The notes: generated by a model not told the origin, from the letters alone. Numbered from the stretch's first letter, positions 1-13,199 are shown. The stretch: DNA of 64,000 nt from Whitmania pigra (GCA_021613335.1 JAJTWR010000159.1:1656501-1720500), one strand, 5' to 3'. Made by a program: numbers and translations.

Positions 1-404
1 GATATCATTAAGACTCTTTCCAGCACCATCTATAACAACGTAAACTAAAAGTACTTACATTACATAAGTGAGTTTGGAAATGGAACCATTTATATAGAGC
101 CTTATTATATTAATAAGTTTTTGTGATTCTTGTAATAAAAATTATCTCATGGACAGTAAGAAACACCGCTAAGAGGCGAAAACCTCGAAAAACGACATCA
201 AAGGTATTTATCGATGAAATCCCACTAATATTCAATTTTTCTGCTAAATTTCATTGCATATTGATTAAATGCGACTTTGTGAGTGATATAAAGGATAATT
301 GGGTCAAAAATCAGCAGTAAAATGTGTGATTCTTGAACCTGGGCCAAATTTATATCTATGAGTGGCATCAGGAGAGCTTCTTGTTAACGGTTTATTTATC
401 TACC

Positions 405-480
405 TTTGTGGCAATGCAGACTGGGTTTCCAACATGACGCATTACGGGGGTTGCCATTACCCGGTAATGATTACCGCCAT
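405..480 (-). repeat. Partial copy of tRNA-derived SINE family A
   Basis: This stretch aligns by eye with the SINE copy at 62476-62657 in the same orientation. Both contain CTTTGTGGCA followed by TGCA, then the complement of the tRNA B-box region (GGGTTT...AACA), then TGCC/TTGC and TTACC. Only the B-box to 3'-body portion is recognisable. I see no target-site duplication. Confidence 0.5.
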
Positions 481-718
481 TATGCAGTAACCCATTTTGC
501 AACCTGCGCACCATTTATAATATTTTTGTTATCGATCATTTGTAAATTAATTAGACGTATTATTATTAATATATAAGTTTATTAAATAAGTTATAATAAC
601 AATACATTGTCACCGCTGTTCAAACTAAAGCCTACGACAGAAATTTCGGACAAGCAAATCGCGATTGCGATCACTGACGGATCTAGAACACTTTGGCTGG
701 AAGGGGCAAATACTGGAA

Positions 719-888
719 CCACTGGTCGGATTTAGGGGAGTGCGGAACAGTTACTAAAACTTTTGTCTAAAGTGGTAAGTTATTGAAATAATTTAAAGTA
801 ATTTAAATTATGATAGATTTAATTAATTTTTTTCTTATATTTATAAAATTACGGAGAGGATCATTCTCCCGCCCTAAATCCGCCATTG
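719..888. mobile_element. Possible small foldback (hAT-like) element
   Basis: The inverted ends are ACTGGTCGGATTTAGGGG on the left and CCCTAAATCCGCCATTG on the right. The shared core CGGATTTAGG is typical of hAT-type ends of the CAGTGGCGGATTT kind. The 8-bp flanks do not match, so the boundaries and class are tentative. The rest of 1-1900 has no coding signal that I can support. Confidence 0.3.
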
Positions 889-1795
889 ATTATGGTACTG
901 TAAAAACCACCTCTCGGCGGTCCTGGTTACAAGCTCTTCTGTAAGGCCTTGTTAAGAAATTAAAAATGGCTAAATAACACGAAGCGATATCCTATAATTT
1001 GATTAAAGAATTATCGTCGATCAATGAAGATGGATAAAAACGCGAATTTCGTCTGTCTCCAGAACCTTTCTCACTTTCTGTTTTTCTACGTTCTTTGTTA
1101 TATTTTCTATGTTGCTACAAGTAAATTTTTTAATCACTTAAAAGAAATAAGTTTAGTATGTGAAAGAATTTATTTTTGATTAAAAAATTGTTAACTTTTG
1201 TATAGCTCGAATTAAATGTTTTTTTTACAAGTTTTCTGAAATTAGCTTGCTATTGTTTGCTCTCAAGCTAGGGTTTCATACTTCAAAAATCAGTCAACCC
1301 CAATACAAGTGGCATTCTAGCAGTAAATTTTTGTCATTTTTTTAAAGATATTATTTTTTAAAGTATAATTCATGCTTTTGCTGATGATTTAATCAATTTG
1401 CCTCAATTTGTATTGATCGGAAAATATTCACGTTCGTGTTACTTTTAAAGATGCTCCGGGCTTTCCGATTTTGTTATCGATTCGACTTTGTTGCGCGTCC
1501 CTAAATGGAGGCCAAAACCTTTCTACCATGTTTTAAAATTTTCTTATTTTAATAAAATTAGCAGCTTAAGCGTTTAGCGTTTTAATTATAAGGTTGATTT
1601 CTTAACTGGGTTATCAGGTTAATGGCCACATGATTTACATTTATTGTTAATCTTGTAATATTCTAAGCACATTCTGCAAGGAGTGTAATGCGTTTCTAGT
1701 GCGAAATGCACATTCTAAATCGTTTTTGTTTGTTGACTTCGAAATAAATTTTAACTAATAATATTTTCAAGTGCTCAGTAATTAAAAGATGAATG

Positions 1796-1860
1796 CAGGG
1801 GTGTCATTTCAGCTCTTTCCAAGGGGGCAAGTTTGCTGGCCCCCTCAAATGACGTCCCTG
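1796..1860. mobile_element. 65-bp hAT-like mini-element
   Basis: The ends are CAGGGGTGTCATTT and AAATGACGTCCCTG, inverted repeats with two mismatches. A GGGGGC/GCCCCC pair inside extends the foldback. The 8-bp flanks, GATGAATG on the left and GATTCATG on the right, match at 6 of 8 positions, as expected for an aged hAT target-site duplication. It lies 66 bp upstream of the proposed ICE1 start codon and could contribute to the promoter or 5' UTR. Confidence 0.5.
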
Positions 1861-1925
1861 GATTCATGCATTGGCAAGTTTTCTAAAAAAAGTGACTTAT
1901 TGTAGGGTGCTTAAATAAGTTTCAA

Positions 1926-4900
1926 ATGCCAGCATTCTCAGAGATGGATTGTGACAAAGGGTCTGAAGAGCAGAACGAATATCAGGTGCCTTTGTATAAC
2001 TAGTTTTTAAACGGACTGATTAAAATTAACAATGAATGCTATACTTACTTGTTGGAGTTTTAGTAAGTCAGTAGACTTGTGATTTATGTTATCTTTAAAA
2101 TATTATTCTTTTTTGTGATTAATTTTAAAATAATTGTTAAATCAGTTTATTTGTGATTTCTTTTATGCTAGTGATTACTAGTAATTTACCCATTGGCACC
2201 ACTTAATTCTCTAAAAATGAGTTTGTTTTGATCAAATCAATCCACAATTCTATGGAGTTCTTAAAATTTGATGGTTGTCAAAGTTGTGTTCAAAAAGACA
2301 AAAAGCTGGTTGGTTGCAAAATCAAAAACTCAGTTGTTAATGAATTTCTAGCAATTGTTGGAGAGGAATAACAATCTAGAGAGAGAAATTAAGAGAATGA
2401 AAAGTGATTTCATCATCTTGAAACAGAAAATTATTTGCACAGAGTGAGTCGTTTGTTATTGAATCAAAATATTGACTGCGACGTAAAAGTATTTTGCCGT
2501 TTGTAAAATTTTTGAGTGATTGATGCTAAATTTTCTTAATATTGGAGGTTGCTGCACAAATCAATTTCTTTTAATTGCCATAACACCTGTTGGACTTTTT
2601 TAATAGCACCTTGATCAAGAAAGTTCAAGAAAAGCACAAATATATCCTTTTGTTATTAATATGAATATTATTATGCAGTTTAAAATATAAAGTCTTTTGA
2701 CGTGGAAAGTACTGATTGTTTGTCATGCTACTTTGAAGAGTTTTTGGTTCATCTGATGAAAATAGAGAAAATTATTGATGAAATGAAAGTATTGATTTGT
2801 CATATTTCCACATTTAAGAAATCATTTAATGTTGTGTTTGTTTATTTAAAATGTTGATGTCGTTATACTGGTTTGTGCGAAGTATGGCATAAGAGTGTAA
2901 CACGTGTGGTTGTGTATCGTGATGATCACTCGTACGAGTGCTATTTCATTGATACCAAATTTTTCTTGACTGCTCATGCACATTGTGAAATCCTGGAAAG
3001 GAAATATTTCGAGCTTAAAAAAATTATTGATGCTTCTAAAAGGTCTGTTGCCGTGGAAGATTACACAATTATCAATTATTTATCTAGCATAATTTGTAAC
3101 ATTTGTGAAATAATGGTTCAGAGAATGCGAAGTTCATACGGTCGAATACCAAGGGATACTTTTGAAGTTTGGACCCCTGAAACAGGTTTAGAGTTTTTGA
3201 GATTACGATCACAAAAATGATTTACAATCTTTCCTTCTGCAGGAGAAAGAAATGCTTGAATGCAAATGCAACCAGCTGAAGGATGAGGTGGATCAGCTTA
3301 AAAACAGCATTCGATGTTACGAGGTGTGTTCAATCGGGAATATTAGAGACATAAATAAAGAGACAATTTTAGAGACAATTCTTCACTTGTTCAGTCTGAT
3401 TATTAGGTCATTCAAAACCAAATGAAGGAAGCCAGCAAGAAGCAACTACAAGATTTTGAAAATTACAGGAAAGAGTTTGTTGATACATGTTTTGAATTGT
3501 AAGTCCTGCTAACAATTAATATGAAACTCTTTTTTCCAGAAACAAGCTTCTCCAAAGCAAATTGATTAAAATGAGTAAGATATTTTCACCATTCATTTTG
3601 GCGAGCATCATTACGTACATTTCTTTTTGTGCATTTTTAAGAACAAGTGTTCAAAAATTCAGAGAAAAAACAAGCTACAATTTTGGAAAAGGTTTCAATT
3701 GATTTGCATTGCTTGAAATTATTTTGTGGTTATGTGTTTGATTTGATAAATATGCAAATAATAACATATTTGTTATTAAAAATATTTGATTAATGCATGT
3801 AGAAACAATTATTTTTAGAAACAAAAAAAGAAAGATGTTCCTAAAAATGGTAAGTGATTATAATTAATATGGAATGTCAATAATAACTTGGATGTTATTT
3901 GCTATAATCATTATCATGCACCTGGATTTGATGTCACACCTCTTCATTAAATAGAGAGCATTCTCAAACCATTTATATTAAAAAAATTATATATTAATGC
4001 ATTTGTGCATTACGTTTTAATTGATAAAACAAGCTGCATTTGATATGTTGCTGTCGAAAGTACAATCTTGCTAGTTTATTGCTTTATTAAGAGAATCACA
4101 GGCTCAAAGACTTTCCACAGAACATAATTTTTGTCTTATGGAGTTGCCTGATGCAATATTTTTCACATTTCCCAACTGATTCATTTACTTGCAATAAAAA
4201 CTTATTTACAATTATTTGTCAGACTCAAATGTGTGCATTTAATAATGAAGCAATGACTTCCAAATAAATCAAGAAATGGCTAAGACACACTTTTGGATGA
4301 TCAGTTTGAGCATATCTAAGACATTGGCACAAAATATATCATTTTAATTTGTCAAAAGTATCAAAGCTTTTTTTTAAAGTTGTTAGAGCTTCACATTGAG
4401 AGGAAATACCTTGTGAAGAAACTTCATTGTGATAAATGGAAAATACACTTTGGTTGCATGTATAAATCATTTGCTTTTTTGGAGTGCAAAATGTTACATT
4501 CCTACAGAATAACATGCCACTCAGTTGGACAAGGCTTTACAACAAGCTTATCCTAAAGCTACATTGCACTTTTACATTTTATGTGCTACAACTTTCATTT
4601 GTACCATTATTGAATCTCTATTGAGGGCAACAAATAACTCGGTGTCTCCGATGCCAGGCATATGGCACCTTACAAATAAACTGTTATTATTATTACCTGA
4701 GCCTTTGAGGCATGAATCTGTATCTGGCTTATGTACATATTTTATGACATTGGGAAGAACCAGAGAGTACAATTAACTAATAATGGCTGAAGATTCTTGG
4801 ATCATTATGGTCATGTTGAACCATTAGTCAGAATCACAGCTTCTTAGCATGTAAGTTGGCTCTGAGGGCAGCATTCTGTGAACGGCGGTAAAAGCAACGG

Positions 4901-7900
4901 TTGTTACTTGTCGTGTTCGCAACCCAGCTTGCACTGCCACAAAGCACCCCTGGGATGCGGTACTAAGCGGATGGTTCTGTTTATCCGTAGCTTGAAACTG
5001 TGAAATAATGCAATGCTTCGAGGTAGTGAAGCCTTTAATGAAGTAAGAAAGTGCTTGATGTATGCTCTATAAAATTTGAAAAATTTAAAAAAATATTGAT
5101 AATTAAATTTCGGAATGATGTGTTTTTTAATGCAGAAACATGTGATAAACCAACTCAGAAGAGACAGAAACATGCATATATTAAAGTCTATCATTAATTA
5201 ACAATTGATGTTAATTTTTCAATGACAATGCTTGTTTGGGGTTATTTTTATTCTTTCATCGAACATTAGAATTATATACCAACCTTTGATATGACAATTC
5301 AGAGGTCTTATAAATATTTCAGCGGTTTCAAATATAACTGAAGAAGAGGTTAGTAGTGATGTTTTATGGATTTAATAACACATTAAAAATGTTGTTTGTT
5401 CTGTTATGATGGTATTACCATCACAAATTAGTCACTTTTGGAGATGGTTAATATGTATTTGTTAAAAATTGCTTTAAAGTCAGTTTTTGAAACATTTGAT
5501 TTAAATCTTATATCTTTACTCAGGAAGAAATATCTCTTAGGGAAATGGCACATAATATCGAAGCACAATTTGCTAATGGAGATGTGACGGAAAGTGATTT
5601 GAAGCTGAAATCAAAAATTGCAGTTAATAAAGCTAAAAGAAAGGTCCCCAGAAAAATCAAATCCACAAAAGGCAAAACTAAGAAGCTGTATTCAATAAAT
5701 AGTGTGAAAAAGGCTAAAAGAAGAGGCATGAAGTCAATCCAGGATGTCAGTGTGATTTCACGATGGAAAGGTAAAAAGAAGTCAAATTCTATCAACAAAC
5801 AGATAGCCGGAGTTGTTGATAACATCACTAATTCAGTTAAGGGACAGATAGACAGTTATCCACAAAATAGTGACAAAAGTCCCTATGCTGAAGGGGAGCC
5901 CAATGACCAACATTCTAATAATGATTCTGAAAGGAGGCTTGCTCTCCTCTATGAAGATCTGATGATATCGAGTGATGATGACGATCTAGAGTCAAATGCT
6001 ATTCAGAATGAATCATATTGTAATTTAAATACAAATAGCCCAACCCCAATCATTGCTTCGATTGCTACTTCAGATATTAATAATTTAGATGCCAATTTAT
6101 TTAATGAAAAAGACTTAATTAGTTGCAAAGAGGGCAAAAGTGCTCCTGAAGTTTTGATGTCACAGGAAAATGAAGAAAGCCACGAAGTTGTGCAAAAGAT
6201 TTGTTCTTCAGTGAAAGAAATTTTAGATGATGCTGGTATCATCCTCACAAGCAATGACACCGAAGAAAGCCACGACCAAACGAACCATTTACAAAATGAT
6301 GTAGATCTTCCCCATTTACCTGTGAGCCCTCAGGAAAGCAATACAGTCAGTTGCAAAGCAAATGAGACTATTGACCCAATTTTGGTCAGTTTTTGTGATT
6401 CTAGAAATGTTTCTACCACAACAGAGAAAAGCATATCTTGTGTAAGTGTGGAACAGTTGGACATGGAGATTGCCAGTCCAATGAAAGAAGTTGAAATATT
6501 AAATCATGCAAAAGAAAATAGAAAAAGAAAAAACTCAAATTCTTCGTCGAATGCTGATCATAACATTCCAATTTCATTTAAGAAGTTTGAGGAATTAGAT
6601 ATTGAAGATGTTTTGAATCTTGTTAGTATTGCCAGGCCTCTGTCACCTCTTGCTAACAGAAATACAAGTTTGAAACTTTTAGAAAATTCCAAAAAACATG
6701 ATATTGTTGACAAAGTGAATCAAATTCCAAATAATCAACTTAACCTACCAAAATGTTCAAGCCTTGATTACATTTCAACTTCTTTCAAAGACATTTCAAA
6801 GTCTTTCTTATCGCATTCCTGCAGAGGAAGTATTTCAAATTGTACATTAAATCACAACGAATATCCACAAATGCTCAGGGATGTGTACCATAATTTGCTG
6901 AGGCTCGTGAAATGTAACAGGCAACCACTTTCTCCATTTTTGTTTGAAGCCAGAAACCTAAAAATTAGTGGCTTGCCTTTTGTCAGGATCATTATGAAGG
7001 TACTTAGAAGTGCATAGATTTTTCAATTGTATTCCTTATTATCGCATGCTTTCAAGTGATTTCATTTGCAGATTATACAAAAGTCGAACATTAATGTCAT
7101 CAGATTTTGGTCTGAGAACCAAAGTTTAATTGACACTCCTCACAATCAACCTTGGCTTCCTCCATCTTTTGTGAGACTCATTGAGATTCTAGTTTCCTGT
7201 GGCACATCTCTGGATCAAGTAATATTTTTACTAATTTAAAGTTATTTTATCACATTAAAATTGTTTATGATTTTCTAGGGAAAAGCTACATTAGAGTTAT
7301 TTATGGTAAATTCGTTTGCTTTGATAATTTATTACCATTGGGGTGAAAGGCTGACAAAATACAAAGAGGTGTTTATATCCTGCTTAAGGCTAGTTTTTGC
7401 TTTAATGTTGATGAATTCTTTGTGTCGGATTGATTACGTTGTTAATTTTTTCCATTTGTCTTCACAGTTGTTGTGTTGTGGCAATTCTCAGGATTCAAGG
7501 TATTGTTTGGCACCTTTCTATGTTGAATGCATTACATAACAATTTTTCACCTGGAATGTTTTGCTGTGTTTTTGATGGATTTAAAGTGAGAATTGCTTAA
7601 GATCTGTATCTAAGTAATCCTCCTAAGTGATCTCTGAATGATGATCCCTGATGATGGGAAAGTCAATTGTGATCTGATGGACTGCTTATTAAATGATACA
7701 TAAATGATTGTTGATTCATTTGTCATTAAGCAGTTTCACCTTACTTTTAGCAAGTTTATTCAAAATATAAGGGGACAGCACGCTTTGCTTGCTGAATTTA
7801 TGCTTCAAAGTTCATGATACATCATAACATTTTCATCTTCTGTGTCTTTCTAGGTATTTCGAGGAAATTATGATAATTGACTGTTGCAGGTCGTTTGCTT

Positions 7901-10900
7901 TGCTTTTTGGTAGTGATTTTCTTGAGAGCAGATTTAATTATTTTCTTATTGCGAGGTGCATGTTTTATTTCGTTCACATTAGTATTGATTTATGATGAAA
8001 CAGATTGTGGATTCAATGTCGGTTTTCTAATGTGAGGGTAATTAGGAGTGCTGAGATTATTTGTAAAACATGAACCAAACATACTGGAAGTTTAGACATA
8101 GAATTAGCATTAAAATATTGTTTTGTTTATTTTATACACTGTCATATTTAATTCATATCCTGCCATAATTTATTTCACATCAAAAGTTTGAAGTCAAACT
8201 CAAATAATTGGAAAAACGAGAGCCTAATAAATATATAAAAAGATATAACTGAAATTGCTCACATCATGGCCAAGCTCACAATTCAAAAATGGTAGTTGGC
8301 TATGCTATTGTGATAGTTCAATTATTCAGTGGGCATGTGTTTTTTCTTATTGTTATTGTTGTTATTAATTTTCTTATTATTATTATTATGAAAAATAGCT
8401 TTAATTACTACAAGGAAATGATTTATTTACCCCACAAGATATAACAAAATGAAGTCGAACCTGGTTATGCCGCCGGCCAAGGGGTTTGCCAAAAAACATC
8501 GAGACAATCGAAAATCAAGATGGGGGCTATATATTAACTTTTTCACACAACAGTTGATACTTGATATTGATAAGAGCACTATGTGCTTACATGTTTGCTA
8601 ACAACAAAAGGCATGTGTAAACCAACTAACAGCAAAACTTTATGATTATTTTTTCCTACATTGCAAACACAAAGGTCGCTCAAAAAGAAAAAAAATTTGC
8701 TCTTGCATGCAAGTTAGCTCGGACAGTGGTGTGCCTGCGAATGACGGCAAAAGCAACGGTCATCACGTGTCGTGTTCGAAACCCAACTTGCACCCTTGGA
8801 TGTGGCGCTGAACAAATGGTTGATCGCCCCTGAAGCTTATGCTTGCGATGCTATACAAATAAACTTGTTGTTATTATTTATTATTAAAATCTCCCCATTG
8901 ACGGGAAGGTTTGTTGGTCGCAAATTTGTGAACCATTGAAGCACTGCATTGTCGACATCTTTGTGCTCAGCCGTTCTAAGTTTTTTTCTTGCTGGATCAA
9001 AGACATACTTCTCATACATTTGCTTTATCACGTCTGCCTTATTTTTCTGAAATGGCATTTGCTGGAAAAGGTCTGTTAGTTTTGTTCCTTGTTCTTGCTG
9101 CAGTATGATTTTATACTTATCTCTATTTTCCAGTTTTCTCTTAACACCAACAGACATTTTTAGAACAAAAAAATATAAACAGAATAGCTACATAATGTTA
9201 CCCCTCAGATGCCAATATCTCAAATCTGAAAAGATAAAAACCTAAAAGACAAGTTTTCAAAAATCAGTAAGAGTGAATTGGGCTCGGCAACATAACCGAT
9301 AAGAAAATACTACAACAAAAGTGGGATTTTGTCAGTTCAGCTTCAAAGACAAAGGGATCGAGATAACTGATATAAAGTGGCAAATTTGAGATAATACGGT
9401 TCAGCAAGGTCAATGAATCGACATAACCAGAGAGGAAATGCTAAGACAAAGAGAGAATTTGGCATTTCCAGTTTAAAAAGATTGAGTTAATAGTGTTAAT
9501 ATAGTGTTATATAATAATAGTGTTGGCGAGTTAACCGAGGTCAGTGGGTTCCACTGCACATCATTAATGTGATATTTTCAGTTCTTTTTTATAATTTGAG
9601 TAACCTGTATGTGAAAGAATGATTTGAACATATTTTGGCATATTGTTTTTAAGTTATTGAAAGGATGCTTGGCTTAGTGAGTGAGTGAATCATCTCAATT
9701 GTACTAAAACATTACTTGCTGCTGACATTGTTTGTAACATACTATTGTCATTCATCATTACTGCTATCGAAGTGTTTTTGTAAATGATTAATATAATTAA
9801 GTAATTGTAACTTTAAGTTTACATTCTTGTTCTTCATGAGTTTATAATTGTTATTGTTTATACTTATTATTAATAATCTCAATCAATAATATTCTTAATT
9901 ATTATTATTATTGTTTTGTTTTTTATTTATTTATTTATTTATTTTCTCAGACTTTAAAAATTTGAAGAAAAAAATCCTCCTCGAATTTTAATGTCCTTGT
10001 TCGGGGTCTGAGATCATCCTCGGACATATAAAAAAGAATATAACAAGGGTCGATAAGGCCTTCCAAGAGTGAAGAATGAGTGTCGATCTCATGAGGTCTC
10101 ACGTCTCAAATTCAAGTTTTCTCCTTTCTTTCTTTTTACATGTCACACACATTTTTTTATTCCATCTTGCCTTGGACTACTGTTTTTAACCTTTAACCTT
10201 TAGAAAGCAATTTGACCTTCCCATTTTGTGACTGGATCTCCAGAATATCTTCACAAGTTCTATTAACAGGTCTATTATCTTCCACAGACATCTCTTGAAT
10301 GACTTCAGTCCAACAGTCAACCAGGTTGCAGGGTGGGTCATATTTCTTGTCTTCATATTCCTCTCAGAGAACTAACTGAGAAACAGTCGAAGGGTTCTTC
10401 ATAAATAATGTCTGAAGCTTGGCAAAATATTTTTGTCGCCCGATCTTTTCTTCTTTTTGTTTTGACGTTCACGACTTTTGTTTTGTGGAACCTTCTTTGG
10501 ATTTGACCATTCCCATCATTTTACTCGGAGTCCTGTTGCTGAATCTTGGTTGCTTTTTAGTCTGGGTTTGTTCTGATTTGTGCGACATCTTTGTTGATAT
10601 CAATTTTTCACATTCCTGGCCAATGTAATCAATCATAGAAACGCTGAACTTTCTAAAGTGCATCCAAAACAACTTTTTTTTATTGAAATATGTAATTTTT
10701 TATAATTTAGTTACATCTCAATACATCATTATCAAAATGTTAGTATTTGTGATGAGTCATTTGCTGAAATCACATCATTTACATAGTCTTTTATAAAAAC
10801 TCTTTAATTTGCTTCCAAATGTTAAGACATTCACATATTTATTAAGTTTGCATATTTGCCTGTTTCAATTTTGTCTTTGCCATGGTTAAGTGTGCATGTT

Positions 10901-12317
10901 TGTTTTGTTATTTTAAGGCAACATGGAGAGAGTGAGGATGTTGCTTTACGAAGTGATCAGAAATTCTTGTGCAAGTTCAAGAATTGGTACTGTTGTGATG
11001 ACAATTTGTGCTGTGTGGCCACAATGTTTGATGCTCAGCAAGGTGGAAAAGCACCGGTTTTCTTGCGTGCAGCAAGTTCTTAGGTACTACGTGACGAACT
11101 CGTTCAAATGTCAGGACCCAGTAAGTGCTTGGAATTTTATGGTCGAAATTTTAATGCTTGGAGCAAGCTAACAATTTGCATTGTTTCCAGGAAACACGTT
11201 TTGTGAAGCAACTTTGTGGCTGGGAAAAAGTTGAACAGAGTCCAGATGAAGTTATCTCCAAGTTGTTCCAACAAATTGAACATTTTTTCAGCCAGGATAG
11301 CATAAGTCAAGGTAGACAGCTGTTACATAATGTAATTGCTAATTCATAAAACACTGCATGCACCTCTGAGGAATCTGAATATTGACTATAAATGTAACAT
11401 GTTTATGCAAACATTTGCAGATGTTGTATCAATGACATCATGGGAGATGCAAACAGCAGTCATGCTTCTGTGCACAAAAGAAGGATGGAGTTGGACAAGT
11501 GCCATGGTTTCAAAGTTTCTTTGGCCATTCCTCGGTGCTTGGGGAAATGGAAATAGTACAAGTGATCATTTTGTCCAACTTGTCATTGACTTGCTAGGTT
11601 AGTCAATTTGCTCTGTGGGCATGGTCATGGGCATATTTTTACCAGTCATCCATCAAATTTCAATAGGTCTCAAAATTGTTAGCTTAAGATGCTAAATTTT
11701 ATTGGTTAATGCTTAAATTTTATTGCATCATTTTTTTATTCTAAATTTTACCTTATTCATATTTGATATTAGTTGTTCATATTAGTTATTAGTTATTCAT
11801 ATTAGTTATTAGTTATTCATATTTAGTTTACTGATTTAGTTTACATATTTAGTCTGCCCTTCACCATGAATAAATAAATTATGGTCTGAACATATTGAAA
11901 TATATTAAGGAATATGCTTGAGCCAATATTTGGAGAAAATAGATCCTGCAAATTACAACAACATTTTTGACAATCTGAAATTGCTGGTCATGCAGACTTC
12001 TGGTGAATGTTGCTGCTTTTTTTTTTTAGATATCATTGTAATTGTCTATCCTTACATCATACAATGTTTTAGTTGCTCATTCATATATTATATTTGTATT
12101 TATAATATTATAATTTGTATATGCATTTACATTGTTAATTGATTCTTTGATTTATGTACTTTCAGTGAGCTTGAATATCAGAGAGGCAGCTCTTAGGTCG
12201 GTCCTGAGACTGTCTCATCATTCGTCGTTTCCTTGTCAGTTGGTTCCCTTCATCGGTCAGCACAGAAGTTTATTTGCAGAGGAAACTCATGTCTTACTGG
12301 GTCTCCTCAACATTTAG
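1926..12317 (+). CDS. ICE1: Little elongation complex subunit 1 homologue (about 20 exons)
   Basis: ICE1 is the scaffold of the little elongation complex, which supports RNA polymerase II transcription of snRNA genes. Exons, all phase-compatible except the join after the fourth: 1926-1985, 2258-2308, 2352-2443, 2607-?, 3243-3323, 3407-3474, 3540-3574, 3642-3691, 3819-3849, 5323-5348, 5524-6999, 7072-7218, 7279-7368, 7468-7499, 7854-7981, 10918-11120, 11191-11311, 11421-11597, 11910-12002, 12166-12317. The N-terminal exons encode a coiled coil with a CxxC-like DGCQSC start and ILKQKI, matching vertebrate ICE1 (CQGC, TLKQKI). The large exon is lysine-rich, then Ser/Asn-rich and disordered. The C-terminal exons match the conserved ICE1 domain: ERVRMLLYEV, SWEMQTAVMLLC, WSWTSAMVSKFLWP. 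The total is about 1,050 aa against 2,266 in human, with the shortfall in the disordered middle. A possible AATAAA lies at 12770. The exon between 2607 and 3243, and the exact start, are uncertain. Confidence 0.85.
4640..4985 (+). repeat. SINE family A copy and an extra 3' tail
   Basis: Around 4838-4985 the sequence GTTGGCTCTGAGGGCAG (A-box-like), GGTAAAAGCAACGG, then GTGTTCGCAACCC (B-box-like) and CTTGCA parallels the copies at 8700 and 62476. Just upstream, at 4660-4700, GCACCTTACAAATAAAC followed by TTATTATTATTA looks like the 3' tail of another copy. Both lie in the ICE1 intron between 3849 and 5323. Confidence 0.6.
8452..9556 (-). mobile_element. Tigger/pogo-type transposon relic
   Basis: A minus-strand reading frame from 9157 to about 8890 encodes a CENP-B/Tigger-like DNA-binding region. 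It starts with MSVGVKRKLENRDKYKII, a psq-type helix-turn-helix, followed by KKLRTAEHKDVDNAVLQWF and NLPVNGEIL, the hallmark of the second CENP-B/Tc5 HTH. The catalytic DDE domain is absent. Candidate ends are AGTCGAACCTGGTTATG on the left and the complement of CAGTGGAACC on the right, ending at 9556, typical of Tigger elements. Subterminal AT-rich degenerate repeats fill 9230-9540. A SINE has landed inside the element. The whole relic sits in the 2.9-kb ICE1 intron (7982-10917). Confidence 0.7.
8700..8885 (+). repeat. tRNA-derived SINE family A, copy nested in Tigger relic
   Basis: The tRNA-like head has A-box-like GTTAGCTCGGACAGTGG and B-box GTGTTCGAAACCC. The body carries GGATGTGGCGCT. The 3' end is GATGCTATACAAATAAAC followed by a TTATTATT tail. 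The GCGCTATACAAAT tail resembles 3' ends of L2/CR1-clade LINEs, which would supply reverse transcriptase. The tail reads into the Tigger transposase frame as an Asn run. Confidence 0.75.
9960..10680 (-). other. Degenerate coding-like stretch of unknown origin
   Basis: In the ICE1 intron, the minus strand from 10672 reads MHFRKFSVSMIDYIGQECEK, then a Lys/Ser-rich segment, then FAKLQTLFMKNPSTVSQ to a stop near 10370. The same frame continues past the stop with EEYEDKKYDPPCNL and NRTCEDILEIQSQ. Amphipathic protein-like sequence with one in-frame stop suggests a decayed transposon or retrocopy ORF. I recognise no family. Confidence 0.3.
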
Positions 12318-13024
12318 TCCTTTAAACCAGTGATTCTTATCCTGATGGTAGTTGTAAATGTTAAAATTACTTATTTTGTTTTTGTTACATATGTAAAAAG
12401 ACAGTTGCTTAGCTGATGCTATGGCCTCAGGGCATTGTTTTTGTTTTCCTTGTGATGCAGAGAGAAGCATTCTTTGACAACTTGTTATATTCGGTGCAGT
12501 ATTTTGGACTTGTTGGAAGATAAATATTTCGTTACAAATTACATCAATAGGACCAAAACTTGTAAGGCTCATTTTAAGGTATCTTTGCAGCAAGACGAGA
12601 TTTTACTTTTTCAATTTCATAATTCTATTTTAGAATTGACCTATTTTTTGTGAAATTGTTGTCATTAACATTCCTCGAAATTGCGGTTCTGTAATTGATG
12701 TACTAGAGGTCACTAGTTTGTTCACGGCTTAATTAGCCTTAAGAACTCGATGACATCATTTTATTTTTGAATAAAAAAAGGTTTAAAGAAACCACTCTTG
12801 CTAAAATAACTAGTTGTTTGTTGCCTTATTTTATAGATTTATAGCGTGAAATGTAGAAGCATTCAATAACTTGAGGGGAGTTGTAAGCACCAGATGTTTA
12901 TTTATCCCCACCACAAACAGAAGTTTACAGACCGCATAAGCTGTGCACTTAACTGGAGAATTAAAAAAAATCTACTGTCAGTGGGATCTGCCAGCACGAA
13001 CAGATAAGGGAAATCATGTCCTAC

Positions 13025-13190
13025 AGCTGTTCCAATTTACACAATAATAATAATAATAATAAATAATAATAATAAATAATAATAATAATAAACCGAACTC
13101 AAAATATCACTTTCGGTTGTAAACAGCTGTTCCAACGTACACTACCGAACTCAAAATATCACTTTCTTTTGGTGAAAAACCGCATCACGA
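13025..13190. repeat. Tandem duplication split by an AAT microsatellite
   Basis: ACAGCTGTTCCAA and ACCGAACTCAAAATATCACT occur in the same order twice (13025-13115 and 13122-13165). In the first copy an (AAT)n run at about 13041-13092 separates them, and in the second only a few bases do. The microsatellite therefore arose or expanded after the duplication. Confidence 0.6.
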
Positions 13191-13199
13191 ACCAGCGAA

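Noticed and set aside
2873..3220. 115-aa open frame between early ICE1 exons
   Set aside because: It has coiled-coil-like pieces (CEILERKYFELKKIIDASKR) that might be an ICE1 exon, but no acceptor/donor pair gives the phase needed to join 2607-? with 3243. Left unannotated.
5520..6260. Antisense open frames opposite the large ICE1 exon
   Set aside because: These are shadow frames of a confirmed coding exon with no homology of their own.
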